Source: Candidula unifasciata
Lineage: Eukaryota; Mollusca; Gastropoda; Stylommatophora; Geomitridae
Direction of reading: 5' to 3'
DNA length: 64,000 nt
Assembly (NCBI GenBank): GCA_905116865.2
Contig: CAJHNH020008444.1
Location: 406,311 to 470,310 of the forward strand
Shown here: positions 32,334-47,300 of the stretch, one piece after another
How the letters are laid out: every line of letters starts with the position of its first letter
How positions within the stretch are numbered: the first letter of the stretch is position 1
The notes under the pieces: generated by a model
What the model saw: only the letters and a program-made list of their open reading frames with translations
Told to the model about the DNA's origin: nothing
Database searches by the model: none
Program-made: the position numbers and the translations under genes

Positions 32334-35300
32334 CTGGATGGAAAATAAACAAGGTCAGAGAGTTCATACTTTCATGTTTAATAAAGGGAATTCCCAGTGT
32401 GGGTTTCTGAGGCCCCATTTTTGGCAACAAAAGAATAGATTCACTGCCCCCCTGTCCCCAACAAGCATGTCCTAAAAGCTGACTAATTAGGGGTGTTTTC
32501 TTTCAAGTGAGAGTGTATCTTCTTGAGAGGCAATGAACCAACTGTCTGCATACTGATAAGCAGGACCTGTAAAATGAATGTGCATGCAAAACTCCTCAAG
32601 CTCTGGAACAAACTAAAGTCCAAAAGTGACTGAACAACAAGAACTTTCCACCGGAGTCTTAACCAGGTGAACAGTAAGAAGAAGAAACAATCCTGCTTGC
32701 AGAAAAAAAGAAGCTTTAGCTAAGTGTTGTGCAGTGCACAGAATGCTTGTATATGATGGCCGATGAGAACTGCTCTGTGGAACTAAGTGGCCAGATAAGC
32801 ACACTACTTAGCTCAAAAGTACAAGCTAAGATTGGTTTTTGAGAAACTCTAAAACATTGATGAGAGAGGGACTGGTTTTTGGGAAACTCTTAAATTGTCC
32901 TATTGTGTTCTTTATCTCTGTGACACGTCTTCTGTCGGATGTTTTCCATGTGCCTAGATACTTAAATTTCTGTACTTGTCTTAAAATAACGCTTGTGACT
33001 TTAATTATATATTTAGGCATCATTCTTTTCTTGAAAATCACTATTACCTCTGTATTGCCATTATTCAAATTGAGGCCCACTTAATCACTTGCTACCACCA
33101 CTGTATTTTTCAATTCCTTTAGTTTCCTTCTGACTTGTCGCTATCAGGACAGTGACATCAGCATATCGCAGGTAGTTTATGTTAGGCCCACCAACAACAA
33201 TGCCCGGCACATCCATGATAGTTCTCATTATATATTCACTGTATAATAAAAAAACAAATCAGGTGCTAGTATACATTTTTGTCGTTCTTCTCTCTTTATG
33301 CTCTGAAATGTTTCCATAGGGTTATTAATTCTTATAGCTGCACTTTGCTGCCAATACATATTCTTGATTTAAATCTCAAATAAATTGAACGCCTACCAAA
33401 GTATATAAGTAATGACCTTTTTATGGCAGTGGTGCCTCAGCATTTGATGTTAGAATTACATTTTTTTTAAATCTTCCTCTTCTTCTTTTTCTTAGAATTC
33501 ACCTGCTGTAAACTCTGGCGGGCGGAAAGTTCTGGTTGTTTGTCCACTTCTGAACTTGAGTCTTTTTCCATAACTTGAGTTCTGCATGCACATCCATTAT
33601 ACAGATCTGGCTTATTTGTATGCAGACTGTTGGTATCTTGCATCTCAGGCAGAGGCACCCTTACCTCGAACTGGGAACACCAAAGGACTAGTCCCTACTG
33701 GCAACGAAACCAAAAAACCTTAGATAACTGACAGTGGGCTCCTCCACCAAAGTTGTGATGGACATGGATGAGAAGCACCCAATTTGAAATCAACAAGCAC
33801 CATTATTGCTCAGAATGGTGCGCACACAAAAAACACACAAAGATATTAAACAGAAATGTCCTATAAGAATTCAAGAAGCAGTTATTACCAGACAAAGATT
33901 ACAATTACACTGAATAAGCAAAGCTTATTTTAGGTGGGAGGTCTCCATAGCAAAGTGATCAAGCCGTCTGCCTCGCTTTCTGAAGGTCATGAGTTCATTT
34001 CACGGCATTGCCATTCAGTTCACAAGTGCAATTTTCAAGGAGATCCTTGGGGGCTGTTATTTTAACTATGGAGTTCATGCTTTGTGTAACACTCTTGGCT
34101 TGTGGCTAGCCGTTCTGCGGAGAGAGAGAGAGAACTGAACATATAGGATCAAACCCGGTGCAGTGAAATTGACCCTCTCGATTTTAACTTCAACTTTATT
34201 TTATGTGTTTGAGTACGATGAAACTTCTTTTTTTTTTTTTTTCAACAAAGAAAGCAACCTCTACACCCAATAAAAAAGAGCAAAGATAGAAAAGGTTTAC
34301 AATACTATGACTTATGTTAGAAAAGGTTTACAATACTATGACTAATGTTAGAAAAGGTTCACAATACTATGACTAATGTTAGAAAAGGTTTACAATACTA
34401 TGACTTATGTTAGAAAAGGTTCACAATACTATGACTAATGTTAGAAAAGGTTCACAATACTATGACTAATGTTAGAAAAGGTTTACAATACTATGACTAA
34501 TGTTAGAAAAGGTTCACAATACTATGAATAATGTTAGAAAAGGTTTACAATACTATGACTAATGTTAGAAAAGGTTTACAATACTATGACTAATGTTAGA
34601 AAAGGTTTACAATACTATGACTAATGTTAGAAAAGGTTTACAATACTATGACTAATGTTAGAAAAAGTTCACAATGCTATGACTAATGTTAGAAAAGGTT
34701 TACAATTCTATGACTAATGTTAGAAAAGGTTTACAATACTATGACTAATGTTAGAAAAGGTTTACAATACTATGACTAATGTTAGAAAAGGTTTAAAATA
34801 CTATGACTAATGTTAGAAAAAGTTCACAATGCTATGACTAATGTTAGAAAAGGTTTACAATACTATGACTATTGTTAGAAAAGGTTTACAATATTATGAC
34901 TAATGTTAGAAAAGGGTTACAATACTATGACTAATGTAATGCTTGGTATAAAATGAGAGAATCAATTCCTTACCTTATTTTTTAATTTCTTTTTTTTCTT
35001 CCCTGCTGACTGGCTTGGAATCTCCTCCTCGATGTCTGACGAGATTTGTTCTAGGGAAATATTTTAAAATTAGTGGAAAAAATATTATCAAATAGCTTCC
35101 ACCTTCCTTATGGGATTTAATAGCCCAACTTTTGCAGGGACAATAAACAGGCCCACTTTCTCTTCGCAACAAAAACACAAGCATGTAGTAACTAGAGGTG
35201 TTTCATTTCAAATGCTTCTGCTTAAGGTGAGGAACCAACAGCTTGTACATAAAAACAAAACAAGATATGTAAAATGGATGTGCACACAAAACTTAAGTCC

Positions 35301-38300
35301 TAGAACAAGTCCAAAGTCCAGAAGTGGATAAACAACCAGAACTTTCTGCCAGAGTTTACAGCGGTAAGTTGATACCAGTGGTTGCCTAGATATTTCTCTT
35401 ATTTCTTCATTCCACTTCATTACCGTAAAGTAGATCATGTGGTGTAAGTTCTCTGGGATCAGTTGAACAGTGCAACATAACGGGCAGAAAATCCCTCACA
35501 TGACAGACTGATTCAGAAGAAACTTAGGTGCTTTATTATTATCCTACCCCAAACAGGAGAAATCCACAGGTCACTATCTAATATTTCAGGGGGCGGTAGA
35601 TAGGCTGCATGCAGTCATGGGACATAGGTTGCATGCAGTCATGGGACATAGGTTTCATGCAGTCGTGGGACCTAAGCTGCACTTTCTCGTGGGACATAGG
35701 TGGGTTGGGGTTAGGGATAGTTCTAGATGTTCTGGGGTCGTTAAAAGCATAAGGAAGCTGGGAAACCCAGTCTTACCACCCTCTAAAATGTTGAATTGTC
35801 CTGTGATGTCACCTGGGGTAGGATATTAATAAAGCACTTAGTAGAGGATCTAGATGGTTTTCAACATGTAGGGGTAAAATATAGGCATATTTGTAATCGG
35901 GTTGCAACTGGCACAATCCGTATAGAAACTCTTCATTGGCTGCTGAGGAGGGGAATGCAGCACATGTGGGGAAGCTGTAACATGTGGTCATTCTGTACCC
36001 AATTTTATAAGGCTGGATGAAATCTCACAGAATTACCAACAAAACAAACCTGCAGCTGCTGATGACTGACCCAAGGAGCCCTATCTTGGCAGGCACAAAT
36101 ACTAACCATTAACTCTTTCAGTCCCAGAAAAGTGTTATGAGTAACTGTTTCTTTCTCGTGACTCTCCCTAATCATATAATAATTTCCTGAGCTTGTTATA
36201 TTTGGTCACAGCATATTTTTTTTTTTTAATCTGGCCGTATAAAGGGGTTACCTATACTGTATGCCAGGCACCGATCAGAGCTTAAAATCTGAACTCTGAA
36301 CTAACAGAACTGTCATGATTATATACCTTAGAACCGATATCGCTGTACTCAGAATTCCCATAAGCGTTCCATCTCTATCTTCAGCAACCAGCCTGATTGT
36401 ATTACCATCTTGTCTTTTCCCTGAGTATCTGTCAGAAACCTGGTCACTCATTGTTGCACAACTTTCTTCAAACTGTGATGATCTATTTGTGTCTCTGTAA
36501 TGTTCACTCACTCCTAGAGGGCCTTGTCATCTAACCTGTCACTCCCTGCTGCACAACTGTCTCCAAACTGTGATGATCTATTTGTGTCTCTGCAATGCTC
36601 ACTCACTCCTAAAGGGCCTTGTCATCTAACTTGTCATGCATCCATTTACCACTAATGATTACTTACTGACTTTAATAACATGGTTATCCTCGTCGCTGTC
36701 ATCATCATCGTCATCATTATCATCACTTTGTATCTTCACTTCTTTACTTCTGGTTTTGACTTGTTTGTTTGCTGCAGGTTTTACCTCCTTGTCTGTCTGT
36801 GGCTTTTTCTGTTGATGTTAAATGTTGGAAAACAAATATTTCATAAGCAACATTTATTTTAAAAAAACAATATTCAATAGGCAGGTAACCAACATTCCAT
36901 ACACACAACTGATATTCAATAGACATATAGCCAACAAGGCTCTGAGCAAGAAGCAACAACCAAATCCATGTTTAAATCACCACTAATTACTGGCATCATG
37001 AAGGTTAACAGACTATCTTCTTCTTCTGGTCATGCGCATAATCCACTGTGGGCCATAAACTGTGATGTTTTTTTAAGGTCTCTTGGGTTTCCCCAAAGCT
37101 TAGTTGTCAGTTCTACTGGGTGTTGCCATATGTTGCTCAGTAGCTTTGCCAAGAGAGGGCAGTCTTGCAGGACATGTTCTGGAGTTTGTTTAGCACGAAG
37201 ACACTGGCAGAGAGAAGTTTGGCTTATACCTAATTTATATGAGTGTTTATTGAGTCTGCAGTGTCCAGTGTCCAGTGACTTGGTCTGTTCTGTTCAGGTG
37301 TTTCAGAAAATCTGTTTCGTAGTTATAACTAACAGACTATGATAGTTGGGTCCTATAGAGAATGACAGATTTGTTGTTCGTCCATCACAAGTGATGAAGA
37401 CCACTCTTTCTATCATCTGTCATGAAACTATAGCTGATTGTCCGTGAGTCCGGAGGTGACTTATAAGCCAAAAACGGGCCGGGAAGGTTCTAGGACAATG
37501 AGGACAAGGAACAGTGGGCATACATAAAGAGAGAGACATAACATATAATGACTGATTAACAAAAGTGTTGAATGGGTGTAGACCATAAGACAGACCAAGA
37601 AAATTGTGGACAGACAATTTAGTGCAGACCTACACATACAAAGTCATCAGCTTGAAGGAGAAGGCCAATGAGAGAGATGAAGACAGGTGGATGGTATCTG
37701 CGCAAATGAACCTCAAGGGCTATGAATGTTGAAGAAAAATTAGATGCAGAACATTTTTGGAAGACAACACAAATGAGAGGCAAATATACAAGAAAGTAGT
37801 GTAAGTGATAGTACAATGGCAAGTAACCAATGACATGCAGACAGCAAATCAAATGGTCTGCCCACTTAGAAAGAATGCTTTGTGATGCCATACCATATAA
37901 GGCATTCACCAAATGAAAAAGAGGTGGAGCACAAGGTAAACCAAGAACAACATGGACAGATAACATCAAAGAAACTCTACATCAGCACAATGTGTCTAAG
38001 GTCGAGGCCCCAGAAGAGCAAGAAACTTACTTCTTCCTCGACACCCGAAGTGGTGCCGGTCTCTGTCGCGAAGTGGTGAAGCCATTTGCCTCAGCTCTGA
38101 CTGTTGTGGGTTAATTTCATGGCTGCATCTTTCAGTTCAGGAGTGCAGATTTTCAAGGAGTATCTTGGGAATTATCACTAGAGCTACAGAGTTCATGCTC
38201 TGTGCGAGGCTCTTGGCAGATGGTTAGCCGTTCTGCGGAGAGAGGCCAAATCGTGTGGGGATAAAACTTGGTACAATGATGCCGATCATCTTGACTTTAA

Positions 38301-41300
38301 CCTTTAACCGAAGCAGTGAAAGAAGAAGTAAGGAAAAAGAAGAAATCAGTAACATATATACCAACCTTGGCTTCAAACTGGTCAAGCCAATCATTGAACA
38401 TCTCTTGAGGGACCTCCACAGCAGCTACCGAGTTACCACCATCCTCGGCATCAAAGCTGCCTGCGTCAACTTCTGGCCCGGCATCACCATTATTTCTACT
38501 CTCCTTTGATTCTGCGGATTGGCTGGTCTCATCAGGCTTGACGCTTTTATTTTTTATTGCACTGTGTGAAACTGCCTCAGCAGCTTTTGAAGAAAGCTTG
38601 AAAGTGTTTGTGTTTCCATTATCACATATTTTATCTTCAACATCATCACCTTCTGATTCTGTTACATGAACATCTGCTACTGGAACTCGCTTTTGTTTGA
38701 AAACAGAACTGGATGAATGCTTAACCGCCTGAAGTAGCTTTGAAGCAGCTTCATTTTTAGAAGTAGGCGCCTCTTCCTCATCACTTGTTACGTCAGCATC
38801 TTGTGTGACGGCAGGGTTCAATGCACTTGGAACATCACTATCTTCCTCGTCATTGCTGCTTTTACGCTGTGCGCCTGGTTGTCTACCAACTTTATTGACT
38901 AAACCTTCATCTTCTGATGAAGAATCCGGATGAGCAGACGTGGAAACAGTAACCAGAGAAGTTGTTTTTTCATCTTCTGAGTCCAGGTCATCTTGAAAAC
39001 CTGCCACCATTGGATTGGCCTCCTCGTCATCGCTGAGAATGATAAACAACTTCATTAAGGAAACATTATTTGTTATTTCTCATAAAATGTCAGATGGTGA
39101 AAAATCAACACTGAAAACATTAAAAAGTAACAAAATAAGAATCAACAGGATAAAAAGTGACACAAAAAGAATATGATAAACAAACTGACATGCTCTTACT
39201 GGAATTCACAGATGCAGATGAAATAAGTCGAGATAGAAGGACACACTGGACTACATAAAAATCAAAAGCTATAGTTACCATACAAGGAATCGAACACATC
39301 ACCTGCGCATGGCACTTTTCTTAGAAATAAAGAATGATAACATGATACTGAGCATATCACCTGCTGAGTGTTGACTGGTTTATAAAAGCTGTTATCCAAC
39401 AGATTATTCTCCCTCTATCAGTTCTGTGGTTCACCATTCTTCTTCTACTTCTTCACTTTCACTGGCTGTATATGATGGAAAGTTGTGAGTGTTTGTCCAC
39501 CTCAACTTTAGTTTTGTTCCCAAACTTTAGCGTTGTGTGCACGTTTCACAGATCTTGCTTATCTTATGCAGACTGTTGGTTCTTTGCCTCTCAGGCCGAT
39601 GTACTCTGACTTCAAAGGATGCCCCCAATTAGTCGACTCCTACAACATGCCTTTTAGGGAGGCAGCAGGTCTACTCCTGTTTTCCCCACACTGAGGCCCC
39701 GAAACCCTCACGGGGAGTACACTAATGTATAACACTATGGGACCAAGACACCTGTCATTGGCGACCGGACTTTATCGCTGGTCGGAATAGCATTTGGGTT
39801 TGTCTCCCTTGATCGCATCAACACTGCAGGAGTTCTTTTCAGGGCTCTTGGTGGTATGCAATGCAAAGCCATTTTATATTGTGCACATAACCAAGTCACA
39901 ATTATAACTTAAAGCTTCCCCTTTGGGGATGCTGTTTGAGCGTGATGATATTTTTTCCAGCAAAGCACCACAACCACACCTGTAGATGTGGAAAAGAGGC
40001 CTGTATTGTTTCACCTGCCCGACTGACTACCACTGCTGAGACATTACAGGTGATGTTTAACAAATTCCAATCACAACAAATGACCAGCAAGAGTAAAACT
40101 ACCTGTCATCTTCCTCATTTTTCCCAGAATCCTTGGTCCCTGGCAACTCTTTAGCATCATCGAGAAACCCGCTATCCAGGCCATCAATTTCAGGGACAAA
40201 GTCCTCCACACTTTTCACCACCTGCTGTGGGGCTTCTGCTAATGACAAATCTGCATAGAAAACAGACGGCACCATGTTAACAAGTAATTACAATATTTTT
40301 TTTTTTAAGAGTCGAGAGGGTCGACTTTACTAAACTGGGTTTTAACTCATATGGCTCAGTCATTTTCAGCAGAACAGCTAGACACCTGCCAAGAGTGTCG
40401 CATACAGCATGAACACTGTAGCTCCAGTGACAAGTTTCCACACAAAAACGCACTCATGGAGTATCCATGAAAAACCGTGAATCTTCAGAGTGACTTGACA
40501 AATTCGCTATGCAGGCCTCCTAACTACAGTATCTTTTTTTCTTTTTAGTGTTTACTTGCTATAAACTTTGGGGGATAGTTCTGGTTGTTCGTCAACCAGA
40601 ATAGGGTCATCCTAGCTATGGATGAATGATTCAAGAATGCACTCGGGACATTCCCACACATGCTTCATTCCCGTCCTCAGTAGCCAACAAAGAGACATGA
40701 TGCTAATAGTACTAGTTGGTTGCTGTGTGGGTTTTGGAGCCCCAATGTGGAGCGAGGGGGTGGGGGTGGGGGAATAAGAATAGACCCACTGCCCCTCCTT
40801 ACCAACATGTTGTAAAAAGTAAACTAACAGGGGTACCTCTTTCAAAGTCAGAGTGCATCTGCCTGAGAGATGACGAACCTACACTCTGAAGAAATAAGCC
40901 AGATCTGTTGAAAAAAAAAAAACAGATGTGCACACAACACTCAAGTTCACGGAGAAGACTAAAGTCCGAATATGGACAAACAACCAGGACTTTCTGCTGG
41001 AGTTTACAGCTGGTGAATGTAAGGAGGAAAAAGTATCAGTTAGAACCTGATTAAAAGTCTGCCTATATTTTCTAACTCAGTGTTGAATATCTTATAGAAC
41101 CTCTTCTCAACACACTCTCCCCTCCAACTTATTCCATGTCTTTCAATATAAGGAGTCTGGATTTTTTCTCTGGGAGACGCCGGTGTGTTGGGAAATAAAC
41201 AGTCGGACAGACTTGCTGGCTCTGCACAACTTGGTGGAATACTAATGCATGATAAGGCAGACGTGGTTAGTGCCTTGTGGGAGAGCGTGTACAGTTCGGA

Positions 41301-44300
41301 GGAGCAGATGGATCATCACAATCTGGTGAGATTGATGCAGCGGGGAGTGACGAGAGGTTCTGGCAGATGCTCGAGGCTCAGAGGAAAGGCAAGACTGACG
41401 TTTAATCAGAACGCTACTAGCACCATTAGTATCGGAACTATGCGCTGGCTGCTGAAGATGGGGATGGAGCACTTATGGGAATGCCCCAAGTGCTTTGATG
41501 TTGGTTTTTTAATCAAATCAAAATCAAATCAAATCAAATCAATATAAGGATTCTCTGTGCTGTGATGTCAGTTCTTGAATCAAATCAAAATCAAATCAAA
41601 ATCAATATAAGGATTCTCTGTTCTGTGTTTCCCTAATTTCCAAGTAAAATAATGCTAGAAAAATCAAACAGTCACATGAAATGTCAACATCATTCAAAAA
41701 CTCCTCCAGAAGAAATTGTTTTTCTTCTTCTTGGTGTTCACGGACTGTAAACTCTGATGGAAATTTCTGGATGTTTATCCACTTCTGGACTTTTGTCTAG
41801 TTCCAGAAATTCAGTTTTGCATGCACAACCATTTACAGATCAGGCTTATTTGTAAGCAGACTGTTGGCTCCTCGCCTTTCAGGCAGAGGCACTCCAACCT
41901 CTAATGAGACAATCCTAATCAGTCATCTTTTATGATATGCTTGGTCGGGGGGTTCTCACTGTCCTAATCTTGTCAGCCAGATATGTTTCCTCTGGCAGAC
42001 TCTTCAGATAAGTGCATTCTTAACTATGTGTGTTGTATTGTATATTCCTGCATTGTGCTGATGAAGGCTTTCTAGCCTCAATGTTCACTTGTCACAATGT
42101 GAAGCTGGCTTGTTTCCACTTTTCATTCGCTTTGCTATCTTTTCATGAATCTTGTCTAATCTTTGTAGCAGAGACACAAGTTACCTTACTGCTGCTGTGT
42201 GAAACACATGGAAACAGATCAACCAATCACTCAGTTTGTCCCCTCCAGGTGCTACCTAAAGATATACCATACCATCCTGAGATTTAAAGATCTCAATGTG
42301 GATGGCAGACCAACAAGATAGATCCCAGATACCCCTGTTCAACCTGCAAAGAAAATATATTAGAGCCCCAGTAATAGCCAGACCAGCCAGGTGAATCCTG
42401 GACGGCAAGGAATCCAGAAGGTGGAGACATAAGCACATGTAAGTTCCTCGACCACTTTAAGATACATTGGAGACTTCTTCTTCACGTTCAGCAGTCTGTA
42501 AACCTCAGCAAAAAGTTATGGTTGTTCGTCCACTTCTGGACTCTGGTTTTGTTCCAGGACCTGAGTGTTGTATGCACACCCATTTAACAGATCTAGCTTA
42601 TTTGTGTGTGGACTGTTGGTTCCTTACCTCTCAGGCAGATGTACTCCGGCTTTAAAAGAAACACTGATTCTACCTGTGTTGGCCAAGCTTCCGGATGGGT
42701 CTATTTCTAGGACGATCAAAGAGTGGTGTAGATACGTCTTGACCAGTTTGATCAGTGTACAACCATGTATGGTTCGGCAATTCTGCTTCTAGAAAGGAAA
42801 ACAAGACCTAAAATCTGTGGCATTATGTGAGTTACTAGTTACCTAAAGTTTTCGGTGGGGTCACGGACGTGCTCTGGGTTTTGCTGCCCTTAAATAACCT
42901 TGAAAATATGCCAGTCTTGGCAGCCTCTGTGCTTGGTGTGATCACTGGAGTATTTGTTTCTGACTGGCTGTTCCTACTTGAGGTGGCTATGTATTCTGAC
43001 TGGTGATTGGTTGTGCTGTTGTCTCCGGCCCCGCCTACAGGCAGAGTGCTGGGTAATGTAGGTTGGGAAGTTGACCTGGGGACTGGAATCAGACCATAAT
43101 GAAATCAACAACAAAAATGAAACAAAAACAACAACAACAAAAACTAAATACTAGCAACAATTTTTTCTTAAAGTTGTACCAGACAAACAAATAAAACTGA
43201 ATTCAATAAATGCTTATAATTTAAGTCGAGAAGATCGACTTTACTGTCTTACGTTATCCTAAAGGGCCTGGTCTCTGTGTGCAGATAAATTAGCTGCTTG
43301 CTGTGTGCTTCACTTCTATCTTGTGAACTGCCAGCCATCTGGGATTTAGATGTTCTTCCATGCCATGATGCTACACATCATCTTTCTTGGTCTCTCCCTG
43401 CCTTGCTTCCTTCCCGCTTTCTCAATAAAGGATATAAAGGTAAACAGGCAGATGATGGACAGGAAGCTGCAGAATAAGACAGAAAAGAACTATATAAAGC
43501 AAGCAGATAACAGGAAGTGGAAGTGAAGAGTGGACCGAAACAGACAGGGAGAGACATAAATGCATGCAGTCAAATGAACAGACAGGAAGGTGCAGAGACA
43601 AAGAAAGAGACACAGTGAAAGAGACATACAGACAGGCAGTAATGTGGATTGACAGGCAGACAGTCAAAGAAGGAAAGTGGGAGAGACAGAAGACTGCAGA
43701 TTATACATACAAGCAAACAGATGGACAGACAGAGACTTTAGCATAAACTTTTCACCCAATACTTTGCCCATGAAAATATTCCAGCCTATATAGAAATAAT
43801 AAGCAGCAAAAACTATATACACATACCAGTGGCAGCAAATATCCCTCCACTAACCGGGGTAGCTTTAAATGGCTGACTGCCACCAATGGGGCTAGGGGCA
43901 CTACTCAAAGTCACCGGGGCCCCATCTTTCCCTATCAAGTTTCCAGACTTATCCTGCTTCAAGGTGGCATCTGCTGTGACTTTCTCTGACAGTTTTTCCT
44001 GCTGTGCTCGTCTTTTCTGAGTGAGGGACTCCAGAAATCTGAGGAAAGTACAAGCTCAGTCAGTATCAAGAAATATCATAACTAGCATTAAAATGTATTC
44101 TTTTTTTTTCCTCAAGTCCCAATTTTGCACAGCAAAATCATATCCTGAGAAGGCATCTAGTACAAGTATTGGTATGTGCTCTCAGGATGCTGGTATTCAT
44201 GACCTCAGATAGTCCATCTATCCATAAACTGAGTAGGCTACCTCTAACACTGCCTCCATTGTATATTAGTGACAGGGCACTCTGTGAAGTACTACTTTGT

Positions 44301-47300
44301 GGCATGTTTTAATACATGTCTGGACCATTTGATCTTGCTCTTCAGGATATGAAAAGCACAAAAATTAAGTTCCTGAAAAATGTGTGCTCTGCTGTTTTGT
44401 GTGATGCCAAATCTGGACAAACAATAATGGGATTTTGAAAGAATAATCTCAGAACATTGTAGAAACCTAACAGGGGAAATAAGTGATCAACAATTTGAGA
44501 CAAGAGGAAATGACGGGAGTCAAATGATTCATTCACAAGCACTGAAAGAACAGGGATCAAACAAGCAATGACTGGGAGTCAGTACTCACAGATCATAATT
44601 CTGTTCCTCAGAGTCCTCGTGAATCTCCAGCTCTTCCACTGTAGACATCATGTCATTCATGTTCGTCTCCAGTTGTTTCAGCAGTGTCTCCCTCTATGTT
44701 CAGACATACACGAGCTTATATGTGTCCATATTTCAGTGTTTGTATAGATATATATACATACATACATAAATATACACACATACATATATACACATATATA
44801 AAGATATATATACATACAAATATATATGTATATATACACATATATAAAGATATATATACATACAAATATATATGTATATATACACACACACACATACACA
44901 CAGGAATACAAATATAATTATGTTACTTGTAATTACCTACACAGGATTTAGGTTACAACGGCCTGGTGACATGATTACAAGTGCCCTAATTATTTGTCCC
45001 TCCGAGGTTGAACAGAGGGTATCTTCAGACAGAGATCTTTTTTTAAAATCTTTGAGTGGTAAAGCTTCTGCTAGCCGCCCAGAGCGGACAAACCAGCCGA
45101 TGGATTCAAATTCTGTTAAAGGCGACAAGTGGGAAGGCAATATCATCAAGAGATGGATGAACAGCAGGCTGAGTAAGAGAGTGTACTACATAGACAAAAG
45201 AGACAGGATGCGTTGTGGATTCACTTACTGTGGAGATGGCACCTGACTGACTTATAAAGACAATTCAATGTGACAAGATCTACTTTACTGCAACAGGTTT
45301 CATTGCTTCTGTCTTAACTCTCTTTCTACATACTGGTTGGCCATATGCTGAGTGTTACAGAGAACACAAACTGCTTAGCTCTAGTTAAAAAAAAAACCAG
45401 CGACTTCCTGAAAAACTCATTTTTGTTGGTAGTTCTTGACAATCTACATTCACTGGTTATGTCATATGAGAAGAAGAAAACTACAGTGCATCATTACAGT
45501 GGGAAAGCAAAAAGGAAGAAAGGCAGAAGGACACTGAGAGAGACGATGCTGGACAGTGTGACATCATAGCATGGAGTTCAGTGTATAATAGGTAGATTGT
45601 CTGTCAGAGGCCCACCCAGCAAGCCATGGACCATCAAGGTCAATCAGAGGTCTGTGACAAAATCATCTGCATCAGAACTGACTGAAAGTACATGAGACAG
45701 AAGGTTGTGGATAGACATGACTGCCAACACCATGCCACACTGACTATAAGGAGAAGGTCTTCTTAAGTTAGGTATAAAAGACTGCTGGCCCACTGGTCTC
45801 TGGCTAACAGGCAACATAGAACCATGTTTCAAAACGACTTCTGCAGCTCAAAGACAAATGAAGATGTTGATAAATGACATCCTATTGGCGGAAAAGAGCT
45901 ATCAGTTCAACTGGAAAAACCATAGCAAAATATATCATCATTCTAGGATCTCTCATATTATCATCATAATTTTGATCCTCTCATGCCCTGCGGTGTCGAG
46001 GTCAAGTATAATTTATGGGAAAGTGCTTGTGTGCTTCGTAAATGTAGATTCTCAAAGACTTTTTCATTCCAACTGTCCATAGTTTGCATGGTCTGCCTCT
46101 GCTTCACTTCCAGCCTGATCTGTATGTACATCATCGCTTTGTTGGCACCAGCGTCATATGGCCAAACCATGTTACTTGTTTTCTAATAAAATCCACAGCT
46201 GCCGCTACCTCTTTTTTTTCGCTCAGATTTTATTGTTTCTAATTGCATCTGTTTTTGTTATATTAAGAGCCCATTTTCTGTTCTCTTTTTCTGTCACAGT
46301 CCAGCCCTGGCACTGATAGCACTGTGTTGGCAGGAAGATAGTGTCATATGGTGCTCTTAGTATTTTCTCACAGCCTAGAACAAGTTTTTATTTTTTTTTT
46401 TAAGTGAGAGTAGAACATTACTTGTATCATCCTCATCAACCTGCTGTGATATTATAAATCATGTTGTGTTCACAGTCCAGTCCTCCATTCCATTCTATCC
46501 TGTGTAACCCTCTCAAAATCAGGAAAAGAATCCACTCCAAGGCTCTTGGCCTCTCTCAACAGCTTTCATCTCAGTGTTTCTTTTGAATGTCCCTGTTTCA
46601 TCAATCTGTTTGGTGATTTTCTGTCTGTTTCTCTTCCTGATCTGCCCAATATATTACCATTTTCTTTTGTCATATAACTGATGATACAAGGCGGCTTCTG
46701 TGGCTGAGGCATTGCGAATGAGCTTCGTAATGCCAGGGTCCTGGGTTCGATCCCAGCAGCGGGCCTTGTGCTGGTTTCCACAGTGGTATCGAGAAGCAGA
46801 CCATCCAGAAAGTACTGGCAAACTACTGGACATAAATCTGCCTAGAAAAACCACAACAGCCAAAAAATGCTGGGGTTGGTTCTGCAATGTCCTGTAAAGG
46901 ATACATAACTAACTTTTAACAAGCAGTTGCACAGACATTTCTCTCTTTTCTTCCCCTGCCTTGAAATCATCGAATGTAATGTTCATCAGTTAACATTATA
47001 TACAACTATAGGAAAAAGACAAACTGCCTTATTCGCCTTCTCTCTCATATACATACACACTCATCCAAGCAGACAGCCAGACAACTAGACAGTGTTTGAA
47101 TCAATCAATTGGCCAACGCAAATCAATCAAATAATTATTACCACATAAAAAATGTGTTCTATGTACAAACAAGCATTACAAAATATATATATATATATAT
47201 ATTACACACGTGCGCGCATGCACGCATACAGACACAGACAGCACAAATGTATCTGTACAGACAATCGTTTCACATGTGCGCGCACACAAGCATACAGACA

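Noticed and set aside
38297..39055. 252-residue open frame as an independent gene
   Set aside because: It is RABL6 exon 11 read through into both introns; the acceptor at 39032 and donor at 38366 fit the gene model.
44684..44917. Tyr/Ile-rich frames on both strands
   Set aside because: Products of the TATA/TACA microsatellite.
46688..46765. Functional tRNA gene
   Set aside because: The B box is good but the cloverleaf arms do not pair well and the sequence continues into a SINE body shared with 58357.
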